64,000 bases of DNA from Glycomyces niveus (GCF_017592475.1 NZ_JAGFNP010000013.1:112278-176277); one strand, 5' to 3'. Shown: positions 23,711 through 33,186, counted from the first letter of the stretch. The notes: a model not told the origin generated them from the letters alone. A program made the numbers and translations.

Positions 23711-25492
23711 CTACTCCGCGAGCTCCATCCAGCGCTCCTCGATCTCGTCGCGCTCCGTTTCGAAAGCCGTGACCTGGTCCTGCAGTTCGCCCAGCTTCGC
23801 CGGGTCCGTCGCGTGCTCGGCCATGTCCGCGTACAGGCCCGCGATCTTCTCCTCGACCTTCGCCAGGCGCCGCTCGAGCTTCGACAGCTCCTTCTGCGTC
23901 GCCCGGTCGTCCGCCGCCGACGACTTCGGAGCGGCTGCGGTCGTGCTCTTCGCCTGCGGCGCAGCGGACTTGTCCGCCCGGCGCTCCAGGTACTCCTCGA
24001 TCCCGCGCGGCAGGTGCCGCAGCCGGCGGTCGCCCAGCAGCGCCCACTGCTCGTCGGCGACCCGCTCGGTGAAGTACCGGTCGTGGCTCACCACGACCAT
24101 CGTGCCCGCCCAGTCGTCGAGCAGGTCCTCCAGCTGCGTCAGCGTCTCGATGTCGAGGTCGTTCGTGGGCTCGTCGAGGAACAGCACGTTCGGCTCGGCC
24201 ATGAGCAGCCGCGCGAGCTGCAGGCGGCGGCGCTGCCCGCCCGAGAGGTCGCGCACGAAGGTGCGCTGGCGGCCGCCGACGAAACCGAGGCGCTCGCCGA
24301 GCTGCCCGGCCGACATCTCCTTCTTGCCCAGCTGGACCCGCTTGGCGACGTTCTCGATCGCCTCGAGCACCCGCCAGGACCCGTCGAGGTCCTCCATGTG
24401 CTGGGTGAGCCACGCGAGCTTCACGGTGCGGCCGACCTTGACGCGGCCCGCCGCGGGCTGCTCGTCGTGCAACGCGTTCGCGAGGGTGCGCAGCAGCGAG
24501 GTCTTGCCCGCGCCGTTGACGCCGAGCAGGCCGATCCGTTTGCCCGGGCCCAGGATCCAGTCGAGGCCTTCGAGGAGGACCTGGTCGCCGGCCTTGACGG
24601 TGACGTTCTCCGCCTCGAACACGGTCTTGCCGAGGCGGCCGGTCGCGAAGCTCACCAGTTCGGCGGTGTCGCGCGGCGGCGGCTCGTTCGCGATGAGCTC
24701 GTTCGCGGCGTCGACGCGGAACTTCGCCTTCCCGGTGCGCGCCTTGGCGCCCCGGCGCAGCCACGCGAGCTCCTTGCGCATGAGGTTCTGGCGCTTCTCC
24801 TCGGCGACGTTCGCCTGGCGCTCGCGCTCGGCGCGGGCGAGGACGTAGGCGGAGTAGCCGCCGTCGTATTCGAAGACGTTGCCGCGCTGCACGTCCCAGA
24901 TGCGGTCGCAGATCTCGTCGAGGAACCACCGGTCGTGGGTGACGGTGATGATCGCCGCGCGCGTGGCGTTGAGGTAGGCGGCGAGCCAGGCGATGCCCTC
25001 GATGTCGAGGTGGTTGGTGGGCTCGTCGAGGAGGAGCAGGTCGGCGTCGGCGGAGAGGACGCGGGCGAGGTCGACGCGGCGGCGCTCGCCGCCGGAGAGC
25101 ACGCCGATCGGCGAGTCGAGGCCTTCGGGGAGGACGGGCGCGTCGAGGCCGCCGAAGAGGCCGGTGAGAATCTCGCGGACGCGCGGGTCGGAGGCCCATT
25201 CGTGGGCGTCGGCGTTGCCGAACAGCTCGTCGCGGGCGGTGGCGTCGTCGCGGAGCGTGTCGGTCTGGCCGAGCACGGCGATGCGGGTGCCGCCGGTGTG
25301 CACGACCCGGCCCGAGTCGGGCTCGTCCGTGCGGGCGATGAGTTTGAGCAGCGTCGACTTCCCGTCGCCGTTGCGGCCGACGACGCCGACGCGCTGACCT
25401 GCGGCGATGCCGAGGGAGACCGCGTCGAGGACCACCTGGTCGGGGTAGGCCTTGGAGACGGTTTCGAGGTTGACGAGATTGGGCGCTGACAC
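23711..25492 (-). CDS. ABC-F ATPase (translation factor / ribosome protection type)
   Basis: 593 residues from GTG 25492, giving MSAPNLVNLETVSKAY, the usual N-terminus; the frame upstream is non-coding. Two ABC domains without membrane segments: Walker A GRNGDGKST and GVNGAGKTS, signatures LSGGERRRVDLARVL and LSGGQRRRLQLARLL, Walker B LLLLDEPTNHLD and VLFLDEPTNDLD. The C-terminal ~70 residues form a charged coiled coil (KELSKLERRLAKVEEK), as in Uup. ABC-F proteins act in the ribosomal E-site to rescue or regulate translation, and some protect against antibiotics. Uup-like housekeeping is the best guess. Confidence 0.9.
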   Translation of the reverse strand: MSAPNLVNLETVSKAYPDQVVLDAVSLGIAAGQRVGVVGRNGDGKSTLLKLIARTDEPDSGRVVHTGGTRIAVLGQTDTLRDDATARDELFGNADAHEWASDPRVREILTGLFGGLDAPVLPEGLDSPIGVLSGGERRRVDLARVLSADADLLLLDEPTNHLDIEGIAWLAAYLNATRAAIITVTHDRWFLDEICDRIWDVQRGNVFEYDGGYSAYVLARAERERQANVAEEKRQNLMRKELAWLRRGAKARTGKAKFRVDAANELIANEPPPRDTAELVSFATGRLGKTVFEAENVTVKAGDQVLLEGLDWILGPGKRIGLLGVNGAGKTSLLRTLANALHDEQPAAGRVKVGRTVKLAWLTQHMEDLDGSWRVLEAIENVAKRVQLGKKEMSAGQLGERLGFVGGRQRTFVRDLSGGQRRRLQLARLLMAEPNVLFLDEPTNDLDIETLTQLEDLLDDWAGTMVVVSHDRYFTERVADEQWALLGDRRLRHLPRGIEEYLERRADKSAAPQAKSTTAAAPKSSAADDRATQKELSKLERRLAKVEEKIAGLYADMAEHATDPAKLGELQDQVTAFETERDEIEERWMELAE

Positions 25493-25602
25493 GAGTGACA
25501 AGCCTACCTGCGGTCGCGCGGCGGTGCCGAAGCGCTTGCCCGGGCTGTGGACCGGGGATTGCGAGCGCTTGCTGCATCCGCTATGGTGTCGTGAAACAGT
25601 CA

Positions 25603-25616
25603 TCATGACGTCATGA
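25603..25616. promoter_or_regulatory. Palindrome TCATGACGTCATGA just upstream of the ABC exporter pair
   Basis: A perfect 14-base palindrome, TCATGACGTCATGA, ending 10 bases before the ATG at 25627. Its position over the likely transcription start fits a repressor operator. No regulator gene is adjacent. Confidence 0.5.
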
Positions 25617-25626
25617 ATGGATTCAT

Positions 25627-27474
25627 ATGACACCCCCGAATGCCACCGACCGGCGGTTCGAGACCGGGCGGGCCGTGCTCGCCGTCGCCCGGCTCCTGCC
25701 GCAGATCAGCCGCCCGCGCACCGCCCTCTTCATCGCCACCACCGTGCTCGTGGCGGCCCTGCCGCTCGCGATGACCGTCGCCACCGGCCTCCTCATCGGC
25801 GCCGTCCCGGCCGCCGCCGAGGCCGGGCCCGGCTCGCCCGAAGCCCGCGACGCCTACCTCCTGCTCGCCGCCGGCGTCACCGCCCTGCTGCTCGGCCGGC
25901 TCGTCGACAACGTCCACCGCGCCAACGCCGTCAACCTCGGCCGCGAACTCGAACTGCTCCTGCAGGACCGGCTCGTCGCCGCCGTCGCCCGCCCCGCCGG
26001 GATCGCGCACCTCGAGGACGACGGCGTGCTCGCGCTCCTGCGCATCGCCCGCCAGCTCGGCGCCGACTTCATCCGCCCCGAGCGCGCCGTCCGCGGCCTC
26101 GCCGCCATCGCGCCCGAGTTCCTCGCCGCCGCCGGCGCCTCGATCGTCTTGTGCACCTTCAACCTCTGGATCGGCCTCGCCTGGCTCGTCGCCTGGCCCG
26201 CGATCTTCCTCGCCATGCAGCGCGAGTACACGCGCGTCGGCCTGACCGCGTACATGCGCTCCACCGAGATGCGCGAGAGCGAGTACGTGCGCGACCTCGC
26301 CATGGACGCCCGGCCCGCCAAGGAGATCCGCGTCTGGGGCCTCATGGGCTGGCTCCTCGACCGCTACGACCGCCAGTGGGCCGACCGCCTGGACCACTCG
26401 AACCGGTTCCAGCGCATGCGCGTCCGCACCGCCGTCGGCGTCATCGGCGCCCTCGGCGCGCTCACCGCCGCCACCGGACTGCTCCTGGCGCAGGCCGGGC
26501 TCTCCGGGGCCGTCGGGTTCGCCGCGCTCTCGGTGTACCTGGTCGCGATGACCGGCATGTTCAAATTCACCGCGTTCGACGACGTGGCCGCGTTCCTCGC
26601 GCTCGGCTCGCTCCCGGTGCCGAAGGTCCTCGCCCTCGAATCCGAGCTCGCCGCCGACGAACGCCCCGTCACCACCGAGCTCCCGGCCGAAGCCCCGGCC
26701 CGGTCGGTGCGGTTCGAGCAGGTCGCCTTCGCCTACCCCGGCGCCTCGCGGCCCGTCATCGAAGGGCTCGACCTCGAGATCGAGGCCGGCACTTCCCTTG
26801 CGGTCGTGGGACACAACGGCGCGGGCAAGACCAGCCTCGTCAAACTCCTCGCCGGCCTCTACGAGCCCACCGGGGGGCGCATCACCGTGGACGGCACCGA
26901 CCTCGCCGGGGTCGACCCGGCGGCCTGGCGCACCCGCCTCTCGGCCCTCTTCCAGGACTTCACCCGCTACCAGCTGACGGTGCGCGACAACATCGCCCTC
27001 GGCGCCCCGCACCTCGCGGGCGACACCGACCGGATCTGGAAGGCCTGCGAGCCCATGGGCATCCGCGCCCTCATCGACTCGCTCCCCAATGGACTCGACA
27101 CGGTCCTGTCGAGCGAGTACGAGGGCGGCACCGACCTCTCCGGCGGCCAGTGGCAGCGGATCGCCCTGGCCCGCGCGCTCTTCGCCGTCCAGGCCGGCGC
27201 GAAGATCCTCATCCTCGACGAGCCCGCCGCCGCCCTCGACGTGCGCGCCGAAGCCGAGCTCTACGAGCAGTTCCTCGACATCACCGCCGGTCTCACGACC
27301 ATCGTCATCTCGCACCGCTTCTCCACGGTGCGCCGCGCCGACCGCATCGTCGTCCTCGACGGCGGCCGCGTCGTCGAAGACGGCTCCCACGACGAGCTGA
27401 TGGCCCTCGGCGCACGCTACGCCGAAGCTTTCACCCTCCAAGCCAACCGCCTCGCCCGCACCCCCCACGCCTAG
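25627..27474 (+). CDS. ABC exporter half-transporter 1 (fused membrane and ATPase domains)
   Basis: 615 residues. The membrane domain (about 30-340) has six predicted helices. The ATPase domain has Walker A VGHNGAGKTS, signature LSGGQWQR, Walker B ILILDEPAAALD and the H-loop ISHRFS. The LSGGQWQ signature is common in actinobacterial exporter pairs linked to peptides or lipids. No clear ribosome site precedes ATG 25627. The stop is 8 bases before the next gene, so the two probably form a heterodimer. No precursor peptide or modification enzyme is seen nearby, so the cargo is unknown. Confidence 0.9.
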   Translation: MTPPNATDRRFETGRAVLAVARLLPQISRPRTALFIATTVLVAALPLAMTVATGLLIGAVPAAAEAGPGSPEARDAYLLLAAGVTALLLGRLVDNVHRANAVNLGRELELLLQDRLVAAVARPAGIAHLEDDGVLALLRIARQLGADFIRPERAVRGLAAIAPEFLAAAGASIVLCTFNLWIGLAWLVAWPAIFLAMQREYTRVGLTAYMRSTEMRESEYVRDLAMDARPAKEIRVWGLMGWLLDRYDRQWADRLDHSNRFQRMRVRTAVGVIGALGALTAATGLLLAQAGLSGAVGFAALSVYLVAMTGMFKFTAFDDVAAFLALGSLPVPKVLALESELAADERPVTTELPAEAPARSVRFEQVAFAYPGASRPVIEGLDLEIEAGTSLAVVGHNGAGKTSLVKLLAGLYEPTGGRITVDGTDLAGVDPAAWRTRLSALFQDFTRYQLTVRDNIALGAPHLAGDTDRIWKACEPMGIRALIDSLPNGLDTVLSSEYEGGTDLSGGQWQRIALARALFAVQAGAKILILDEPAAALDVRAEAELYEQFLDITAGLTTIVISHRFSTVRRADRIVVLDGGRVVEDGSHDELMALGARYAEAFTLQANRLARTPHA

Positions 27475-27482
27475 GAGACTCC

Positions 27483-29276
27483 ATGAAGGACACGATCGCG
27501 ACCCGCCTGCGCGGCCTCGGCAGCGGCCTCGCCGTCGGCTGGCGCTCCCACCCGCGCGCCGTCAACACCCTCATCGGCCTCGGCATGCTCCAGGCCGCCC
27601 TCATGCCGCTCCTCGTCTACCTCTCCAAGGTCGTCATCGACGCCGTCCAGCACGGCCACGAGCAGCAGGCCTGGCTCGCCGCGGCCGGACTCGCGGTCGG
27701 CATCGCCCTGGTCTGGACGATCGTCTTCGTCTACGTCAAGTTCGTCTTCATCGTCCTCGACCACACCAACCGCGCCGCCGACCGCGAACTCATGGTCCTC
27801 ATGGGCACCCCGCCCGGCCTCGACCACCACGAGCGGCCCGACTACCTCGACGAGGTGCAGCACATCCGCGAGGACCGGGGGCTCCTCTCAGGCGGCGTCA
27901 ACCAACTGGCGCAATGGATCCGCGCGGTGATCACGATCCTCGTCGGCGGCGCGCTGCTCTTCCAGGTCCACCCGCTGCTGCTCGTCTTCCCGCTCTTCGC
28001 CCTGGTGGCCATGGCGATCTCGCACAAGGCCGGGATGATCGAGGACAAGGTCCACGCCGCCACGAGCGAACCCGAACGCAAGCGCCGCCACCTCTTCGAG
28101 GTCGCGACCCTCGCCGAGTCCGGCAAGGAACTGCGCATCTTCGGCGCCGCCGCGGCCGTCGCCGAACGCCACCACGAGACCGGCGCCGCCGTCGTGGCCG
28201 AACGCAACCGGGGCCAGTGGCAGGGCGCCCGCCTCGCCACCGGCGAAGGCCTCCTCTCCGCGGCCGGCATGGCCTCCGGGATCGGCATCGTCCTCTACCT
28301 CGCGATCCGCGGCCAGGCCACCGCCGGCGACGTCGTGCTGCTGGTCGGCCTCATCGGCATGGTCGCCGGGGCCGCCGCGAACGTCGCGTTCCAGTCGATG
28401 TTCCTCGCGCGCTTGGCCAAACTCGGCGAACGCGTCACCTGGCTGCGCGACTACGCCGCGAAGACCGGCGGCCCGACGGAACCGGCCGAGGTCCCCGCCC
28501 GCCTCACTGCCGGCATCACCCTCGAAGGCGTCACCTTCGCCTACCCCGAGTCGAAGCGGACGTCCCTCGACGACGTCCAGCTCCATCTCCCGGCCGGCAA
28601 GGTTGTCGCCCTCGTCGGCGAGAACGGCGCGGGCAAGACCACTCTCGTCAAACTTCTGTCCGGTTTCTACCAGCCGACCGCCGGTCGCATCAAAGTCGAC
28701 GACTGCGAACTGACCGATTTCGCCGTCGACGCTTGGCGCGAACGCATTGGCGCGACCTTCCAGGACTTCACCCGCTTCGAGTTCACCGCCCGCGAGACCA
28801 TCGGCATCGGCGACCTCAAGGGCGGCTTCGACGACGCCTCCGTGCGCGCCGCCATGACCCGCGCCGGCGCCGAAGACGTAATCGACGACCTCCCAGGCGG
28901 CCTCGACACCCGCCTCGGCGTGCGCTGGGACGACGGCACCGACCTCTCCGGCGGCCAATGGCAGAAGCTCGCCATCGGCCGCGGCCGCATGCGCACCGAC
29001 CCGCTCCTCGTCCTCTTCGACGAACCCACCGCCGCCCTCGACCCCCAGACCGAGCACGCCCTCTTCGAACGCTTCGCCGAGGAAGTCCACGCCGGCCGCC
29101 AGCGCGGCACCGTGACCGTCCTTGTCTCCCACCGCTTTTCGACGGTGTCGATGGCGGACCTCATCATCGTCCTGGAGGAGGGCCGCGTCGCCGAATCCGG
29201 CACCCACGACGAACTCATGGCCAAGAACGGCGCCTACGCCGAGCTGTACTCCCTGCAGAGCTCCGCCTACCGATAG
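27483..29276 (+). CDS. ABC exporter half-transporter 2 (fused membrane and ATPase domains)
   Basis: 597 residues from ATG 27483, with AGGAGA immediately upstream overlapping the stop of its partner; the frame to 25617 is shadow. Six-helix membrane domain (about 25-330), then an ATPase domain with Walker A GENGAGKTT, signature LSGGQWQK, Walker B LVLFDEPTAALD and LVSHRFS. It is the heterodimer partner of exporter 1. A terminator hairpin follows directly. Confidence 0.9.
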   Translation: MKDTIATRLRGLGSGLAVGWRSHPRAVNTLIGLGMLQAALMPLLVYLSKVVIDAVQHGHEQQAWLAAAGLAVGIALVWTIVFVYVKFVFIVLDHTNRAADRELMVLMGTPPGLDHHERPDYLDEVQHIREDRGLLSGGVNQLAQWIRAVITILVGGALLFQVHPLLLVFPLFALVAMAISHKAGMIEDKVHAATSEPERKRRHLFEVATLAESGKELRIFGAAAAVAERHHETGAAVVAERNRGQWQGARLATGEGLLSAAGMASGIGIVLYLAIRGQATAGDVVLLVGLIGMVAGAAANVAFQSMFLARLAKLGERVTWLRDYAAKTGGPTEPAEVPARLTAGITLEGVTFAYPESKRTSLDDVQLHLPAGKVVALVGENGAGKTTLVKLLSGFYQPTAGRIKVDDCELTDFAVDAWRERIGATFQDFTRFEFTARETIGIGDLKGGFDDASVRAAMTRAGAEDVIDDLPGGLDTRLGVRWDDGTDLSGGQWQKLAIGRGRMRTDPLLVLFDEPTAALDPQTEHALFERFAEEVHAGRQRGTVTVLVSHRFSTVSMADLIIVLEEGRVAESGTHDELMAKNGAYAELYSLQSSAYR

Positions 29277-29285
29277 GATGCGAGG

Positions 29286-29311
29286 CGCCCTGGCCGCGAG
29301 GCCAGGGCGTT
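29286..29311 (+). terminator. Terminator of the ABC exporter operon
   Basis: CGCCCTGGCC (29286-29295) pairs perfectly with GGCCAGGGCG (29300-29309) over GCGA, followed by TT. Confidence 0.75.
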
Positions 29312-29337
29312 CCTCTGCCTCATTCGAAAGCCCCTCA

Positions 29338-29964
29338 ATGGATCACGACCCTGACGCCGAAGCGCGCCATGACCCGGTCATCTATGTCGAGCCCGCGCCG
29401 TTCGAGCCCGGGGTGGGCGAGAGCCTGGAGGACAGGGCGCGCGCTCGCGACACTGCCCTCATTGCGCCCGCCCCTGCTCTCCGGTGTCCGCATCGGGTGA
29501 ACTGGTGGGATTTGAAGACTGCCAACCGGATCGCGTTCGTGCTCGTGGTGCTGCCGATCTGGGCGGCGGCGGTGATGGCCATGGCCGGCCTGCCGTTCGG
29601 GATCGCGCTGAGCCTGCTGGGCTGGCTCCAGGAGGACCTGCTCGGGTTCTTGATCGGCGTGGCCCTCTTGGCCATCGGCGGGCTGCTGCTTTCCGGTGTG
29701 GTGGTGTGCCATCGGGTCTGGCGTCGTCTGCACCGGCCCGGCCTCCTCGTCTGCGCGCTCAACACGTTCGCGCCGCCGCTGGTGCTGGCGTTCGTGGGGT
29801 ACATGGTCCTGGAGGGGGCGTGGCCGTGGCTGGTGCTGTTCGTGGTGCCGCCGGTCGCGCCGATGATCGTGCTCTGGTGGTTCCGCTCGGTGCTGTATTC
29901 GGGTGCGACCTGCGTGGGTCATCAGTGGCTGCCGCCGAGGATCGCGGGGATGCTCAGAGGCTGA
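29338..29964 (+). CDS. Four-helix membrane protein, unknown function
   Basis: 208 residues from ATG 29338; the upstream extension is shadow of the exporter gene. An acidic cytosolic N-terminus (about 60 residues, Asp/Glu/Arg-rich) precedes four hydrophobic segments (about 67-88, 95-125, 138-160 and 165-185) and a short C-terminal tail. I recognise no family. It follows the exporter terminator and is convergent with the pentapeptide-repeat gene 18 bases away. Confidence 0.65.
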   Translation: MDHDPDAEARHDPVIYVEPAPFEPGVGESLEDRARARDTALIAPAPALRCPHRVNWWDLKTANRIAFVLVVLPIWAAAVMAMAGLPFGIALSLLGWLQEDLLGFLIGVALLAIGGLLLSGVVVCHRVWRRLHRPGLLVCALNTFAPPLVLAFVGYMVLEGAWPWLVLFVVPPVAPMIVLWWFRSVLYSGATCVGHQWLPPRIAGMLRG

Positions 29965-29982
29965 CGCGCATGGTCGACGGTT

Positions 29983-31128
29983 TCACTCGGTCGATGCGGC
30001 GGGTTGCCCTGTCCGCCTGACGCGATGATGGTCGGGGGCCAGTGCTGCCGAGGCCTTGTCGAAGGCCGGGGGATGCGCCCAGGCGGTGATGGATCCGAAG
30101 GACACCTCCATCGCCTCGGGATTCAGTCCGAAGAAGGCGATGTCCGAGCCGGTGAACGAGCCGCGGTCGAACACCAGGTTGGCGCGGTTGACGAACCGGC
30201 AGCTGTCGAAGCGGACTTTCCCTCCGGAGAACACGGATGCGGCGAACGAGATGCGCCGGTGGTGGAACCTGGTGCGGTTGAAGTTCAGGAAGCCCGCCGC
30301 GACGGTCAGTTCGCTGAAGTCGGCTTCGCTGTCGAATTCGGCGGCGTCGAAGAGGACGCGGCCGCCGGAGTAGTGCGAGCGTTTGAAGCTGACGGGGCCG
30401 TGGAAGACGGCTCCGACGAAACCGACTGAGCCGCGCGGGAAACGCGTGTACTCGAAGGAGGCCGTCCCGAGGAACAGTGTCCCGTCGAAGTTCCCCTCGT
30501 CGATGGTCGCTCCGGTGAAGTCGAATGCGCATTCGTGCCAGGTCCGGCCGGGGATCGGCTTGAGTCGGAGCCGTTCAGTGATGACCGCGAGGACGGTTTT
30601 GCGGACGAGCCGTTCTTCCAGGACCGTCCGGAACTCCTCCATCCCGGTGGCCTCGCGTTCAGCGCGCGGTGGAGGGGATTCGTACGGCATGCGCATGTAC
30701 GCGCAGAGGACGTTGACGCAGGTCTGCCGTCCGGCTTCCCATTCGTCGGCGAGGGCGGCCATCGCGTAGACCCCGGCGAGCCGGTTGGCGGCGCGCTCCG
30801 ATGCGAGCTGGTCGGCCGCGGCGGCGAAGCGCTCGTTGAAGAGCTTGGCCCGTTCGCCTTCGGCCTCGGCCTCGTTGAGGCGCTGCTTCCGGTAGGCGAC
30901 GGTCAAGGCGATCACGCCGCCGATCCCGGCCACCGCATAGAAGGCGAGTCGGATGACCTCGAGGATGATCTGGTCGGTCGGCGCGCCGCTCAGCGGCGAG
31001 GTCCGGTCGCTGGTGAGCAGCCACAGCAGGCCCGCCAGTACCGCCAATGCGGCGGCGACCATGAGCAGGACATGCGCCGCCAGCGGCAGTTGCCTGCGGG
31101 AGCGGGGGCGAGCACGATCAGGGGTCAC
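29983..31128 (-). CDS. Membrane-anchored pentapeptide-repeat protein
   Basis: 381 residues. The start is taken as GTG 31128 (MTPDRARPRS...); no ribosome site is visible, and the longer frame overlaps the leuA terminator. Two transmembrane helices (about 18-38 and 55-75), a linker with RLNEAEAEGERAKLFNERFAAA and RLAGVYAMAALADEW, then a right-handed beta-helix of pentapeptide repeats with central Phe/Leu (FDAAEFDSEADFSEL, FRTRFHHRRISF-type) from about 240 to 350. This architecture is common in streptomycetes and relatives; the function is unknown, probably as a membrane-tethered interaction scaffold. Confidence 0.8.
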   Translation of the reverse strand: MTPDRARPRSRRQLPLAAHVLLMVAAALAVLAGLLWLLTSDRTSPLSGAPTDQIILEVIRLAFYAVAGIGGVIALTVAYRKQRLNEAEAEGERAKLFNERFAAAADQLASERAANRLAGVYAMAALADEWEAGRQTCVNVLCAYMRMPYESPPPRAEREATGMEEFRTVLEERLVRKTVLAVITERLRLKPIPGRTWHECAFDFTGATIDEGNFDGTLFLGTASFEYTRFPRGSVGFVGAVFHGPVSFKRSHYSGGRVLFDAAEFDSEADFSELTVAAGFLNFNRTRFHHRRISFAASVFSGGKVRFDSCRFVNRANLVFDRGSFTGSDIAFFGLNPEAMEVSFGSITAWAHPPAFDKASAALAPDHHRVRRTGQPAASTE

Positions 31129-31180
31129 TGTCTGGTTGTACCAGAGTTTCGGCGGTGGCGAGTGCTGCGCAGACGGCGAA

Positions 31181-31208
31181 GGGCCGCAGGCGAACCCGCC
31201 TGCGGCCC
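31181..31208 (-). terminator. Terminator of leuA
   Basis: GGGCCGCAGGCG (31181-31192) pairs perfectly with CGCCTGCGGCCC (31197-31208) over AACC, 14 bases past the leuA stop codon. Confidence 0.75.
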
Positions 31209-31222
31209 CTGAACTGCTGTTG

Positions 31223-32944
31223 CTATGCGCGGTTGTAGGCGCTCGCGACCGCTCGCATCGTGGCCAGGACGATGTTCGGGTGCACGCCTGCGCCCCAGAC
31301 GGTCCGGCCGTCGATGGCGCACTCCACATACGACGCGGCCTGGGCGTGCTGGCCGGCTGACAGGGCGTGTTCGGCGTAGTCCAGGACCTCGACGTTGACG
31401 CCGACCGCGGACAGGGCGTCGGTGAAGGCGGAGAGCGGGCCGTTGCCGGTGCCGGAGATCTTCTGCTCGACGCCGTTCAGGACGATGTGGGCGTCCAGGG
31501 TCAGCGTCTCTCCGGTGTAGACGGTGGTGTGGTCCTCGACGACCAGGCGCGGCGTGGGCTGGTACTCGGGGTGGTACTCGCGGCGGAAGATCTCGTGGAT
31601 CTGCTGCGTCGAGACCTCCTTGCCGGAGGCGTCGGTGTGGCGCTGGATGGCGCCGCTGAACTCGATCTGCATGCGGCGCGGCAGGTCGAAGCCGTACTCG
31701 CTCTGCATGACGTAGGCGACGCCGCCCTTGCCGGACTGGGAGTTGACGCGGATGACGGCCTCGTAGTTGCGGCCGACGTCCTTGGGGTCGATGGGCAGGT
31801 ACGGTACGCCCCAAGTGAACTCGTCGACGGGGACGCCCGCGGCGGCCGCGTCGGCCTCCAGGTGGGCGAAGCCCTTCTTGATGGCGTCCTGGTGCGAGCC
31901 GGAGAACGCCGTGTAGACCAGGTCGCCGGCGTACGGGTGCCGCTCGGGCACGGGCAGCTGGTTGCAGTACTCGACGGCGCGCTTGATCTCGTCGATGTTG
32001 GAGAAGTCGATGCCCGGGTCGACGCCCTGGCTGAACAGGTTGAGGCCCAGGGTGACCAGGCAGACGTTGCCGGTGCGCTCGCCGTTGCCGAACAGGCAGC
32101 CCTCGACGCGGTCGGCGCCGGCCTGCATGGCCAGTTCGGCGGCGGCGACGCCGGTGCCGCGGTCGTTGTGGGGGTGGACCGACAGGATCAGGGACTCGCG
32201 GTTCGGCAGGTTGCGGTGCATCCACTCGATCGAGTCGGCGTACACGTTCGGGGTGGCCATCTCGACGGTGGCGGGCAGGTTCACGATCAGGGGCCAGTCC
32301 GGGGTGGGCTGGATGACCTCGGCGACCTTCGCGCAGACCTCGACGGCGTAGTCCAGTTCGGTGCCGGTGTAGGACTCGGGGGAGTACTCGTAGCGGATCG
32401 CGGTGTCGGGGGTGTGGATCTCGCGGTACTTCAGGCACAGCCGCGCGCCCTGCGTGGCGATGTCGGTGATGCCGTCCTTGTCCAGGCCGAACACGACGCG
32501 GCGCTGCAGCGTCGAGGTCGAGTTGTAGAAGTGGACGATGGCCTGCTTGGCGCCGCGCAGGCTCTCGAAGGTCCGCTCGATCAGGTGCTCGCGGCACTGG
32601 GTCAGGACCTGGATGGTGACGTCGTCGGGGATGAGGTCCTGCTCGATCAGCTGCCGCACGAAGTCGAAGTCGGTCTGCGACGCGGAGGGGAAGCCGACCT
32701 CGATCTCCTTGTAGCCCATGTCGACCAGCAGCTGGAACATCTTCTTCTTGCGGTCGGGGGTCATCGGGTCGATGAGCGCCTGGTTGCCGTCGCGCAGGTC
32801 CACCGCGCACCAGGTCGGGGCGGTCTCGGTGACCTTGTCCGGCCAGGTGCGGTCGGGCAGGTCGACCTTGAACTGGGAGTGGTAGGGCTGGTAGCGCTTG
32901 ACGCGGTCCGCGAAGGCCGAACCGGTGGAAGACGTGGAAGTCAC
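31223..32944 (-). CDS. leuA: 2-isopropylmalate synthase
   Basis: 573 residues; condenses acetyl-CoA with 2-oxoisovalerate, the first committed step of leucine synthesis. The long actinobacterial type is shown by WCAVDLRDGNQALIDPM (catalytic and metal Asp), SVHPHNDRG (HxH metal ligands), GNGERTGNVCLV and a C-terminal LeuA dimer/regulatory domain from about 430 with GNGPLSAFTDAL, which binds leucine for feedback inhibition. A 14-residue leader peptide lies upstream, suggesting attenuation. A terminator follows. Confidence 0.96.
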   Translation of the reverse strand: MTSTSSTGSAFADRVKRYQPYHSQFKVDLPDRTWPDKVTETAPTWCAVDLRDGNQALIDPMTPDRKKKMFQLLVDMGYKEIEVGFPSASQTDFDFVRQLIEQDLIPDDVTIQVLTQCREHLIERTFESLRGAKQAIVHFYNSTSTLQRRVVFGLDKDGITDIATQGARLCLKYREIHTPDTAIRYEYSPESYTGTELDYAVEVCAKVAEVIQPTPDWPLIVNLPATVEMATPNVYADSIEWMHRNLPNRESLILSVHPHNDRGTGVAAAELAMQAGADRVEGCLFGNGERTGNVCLVTLGLNLFSQGVDPGIDFSNIDEIKRAVEYCNQLPVPERHPYAGDLVYTAFSGSHQDAIKKGFAHLEADAAAAGVPVDEFTWGVPYLPIDPKDVGRNYEAVIRVNSQSGKGGVAYVMQSEYGFDLPRRMQIEFSGAIQRHTDASGKEVSTQQIHEIFRREYHPEYQPTPRLVVEDHTTVYTGETLTLDAHIVLNGVEQKISGTGNGPLSAFTDALSAVGVNVEVLDYAEHALSAGQHAQAASYVECAIDGRTVWGAGVHPNIVLATMRAVASAYNRA

Positions 32945-33031
32945 GGATGCTCCTGAAGAATGTCGCTGGTGGTCTGAAGCCGTAGTCGCCTGAGCCAGCC
33001 GGCATGCGAAAACCCGCGACGAGGAGCCGAC

Positions 33032-33076
33032 CTAGTTGGCCCCGCCGCGGCAGCTAAGGAGCATCGAGTACCGCAT
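33032..33076 (-). CDS. leuA leader peptide (14 residues)
   Basis: ATG 33076 to TAG 33032 encodes MRYSMLLSCRGGAN. It lies 88 bases upstream of the leuA start, with adjacent Leu codons (CTC CTT) and an SCRGGAN end. Short leader peptides with leucine codons are the known basis of leuA attenuation in streptomycetes. The stretch between peptide and gene can form alternative hairpins (repeated AGGAGC/GCTCCT segments). The Cys, Arg and Gly-Gly codons after the leucines are noteworthy. Too short for automatic calling. Confidence 0.6.
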   Translation of the reverse strand: MRYSMLLSCRGGAN

Positions 33077-33146
33077 GACCCCGAGAGCGTACACCGGCGG
33101 CGCGTCTCCGGTCGACTTCGACGCCCGCATGTTGGGACGGGTGCGT

Positions 33147-33175
33147 GGGGCGGCGCCGCGTCGCCGCGCCGCCCC
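33147..33175 (-). terminator. Hairpin downstream of the nitroreductase gene
   Basis: GGGGCGGCG (33147-33155) pairs with CGCCGCCCC (33167-33175), 11 bases past the nitroreductase stop. No T-run. Confidence 0.55.
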
Positions 33176-33186
33176 CACCGGCCCGG

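Noticed and set aside
31367..32956. 529-residue plus-strand frame opposite leuA
   Set aside because: Antisense shadow; leuA motifs on the minus strand are complete.
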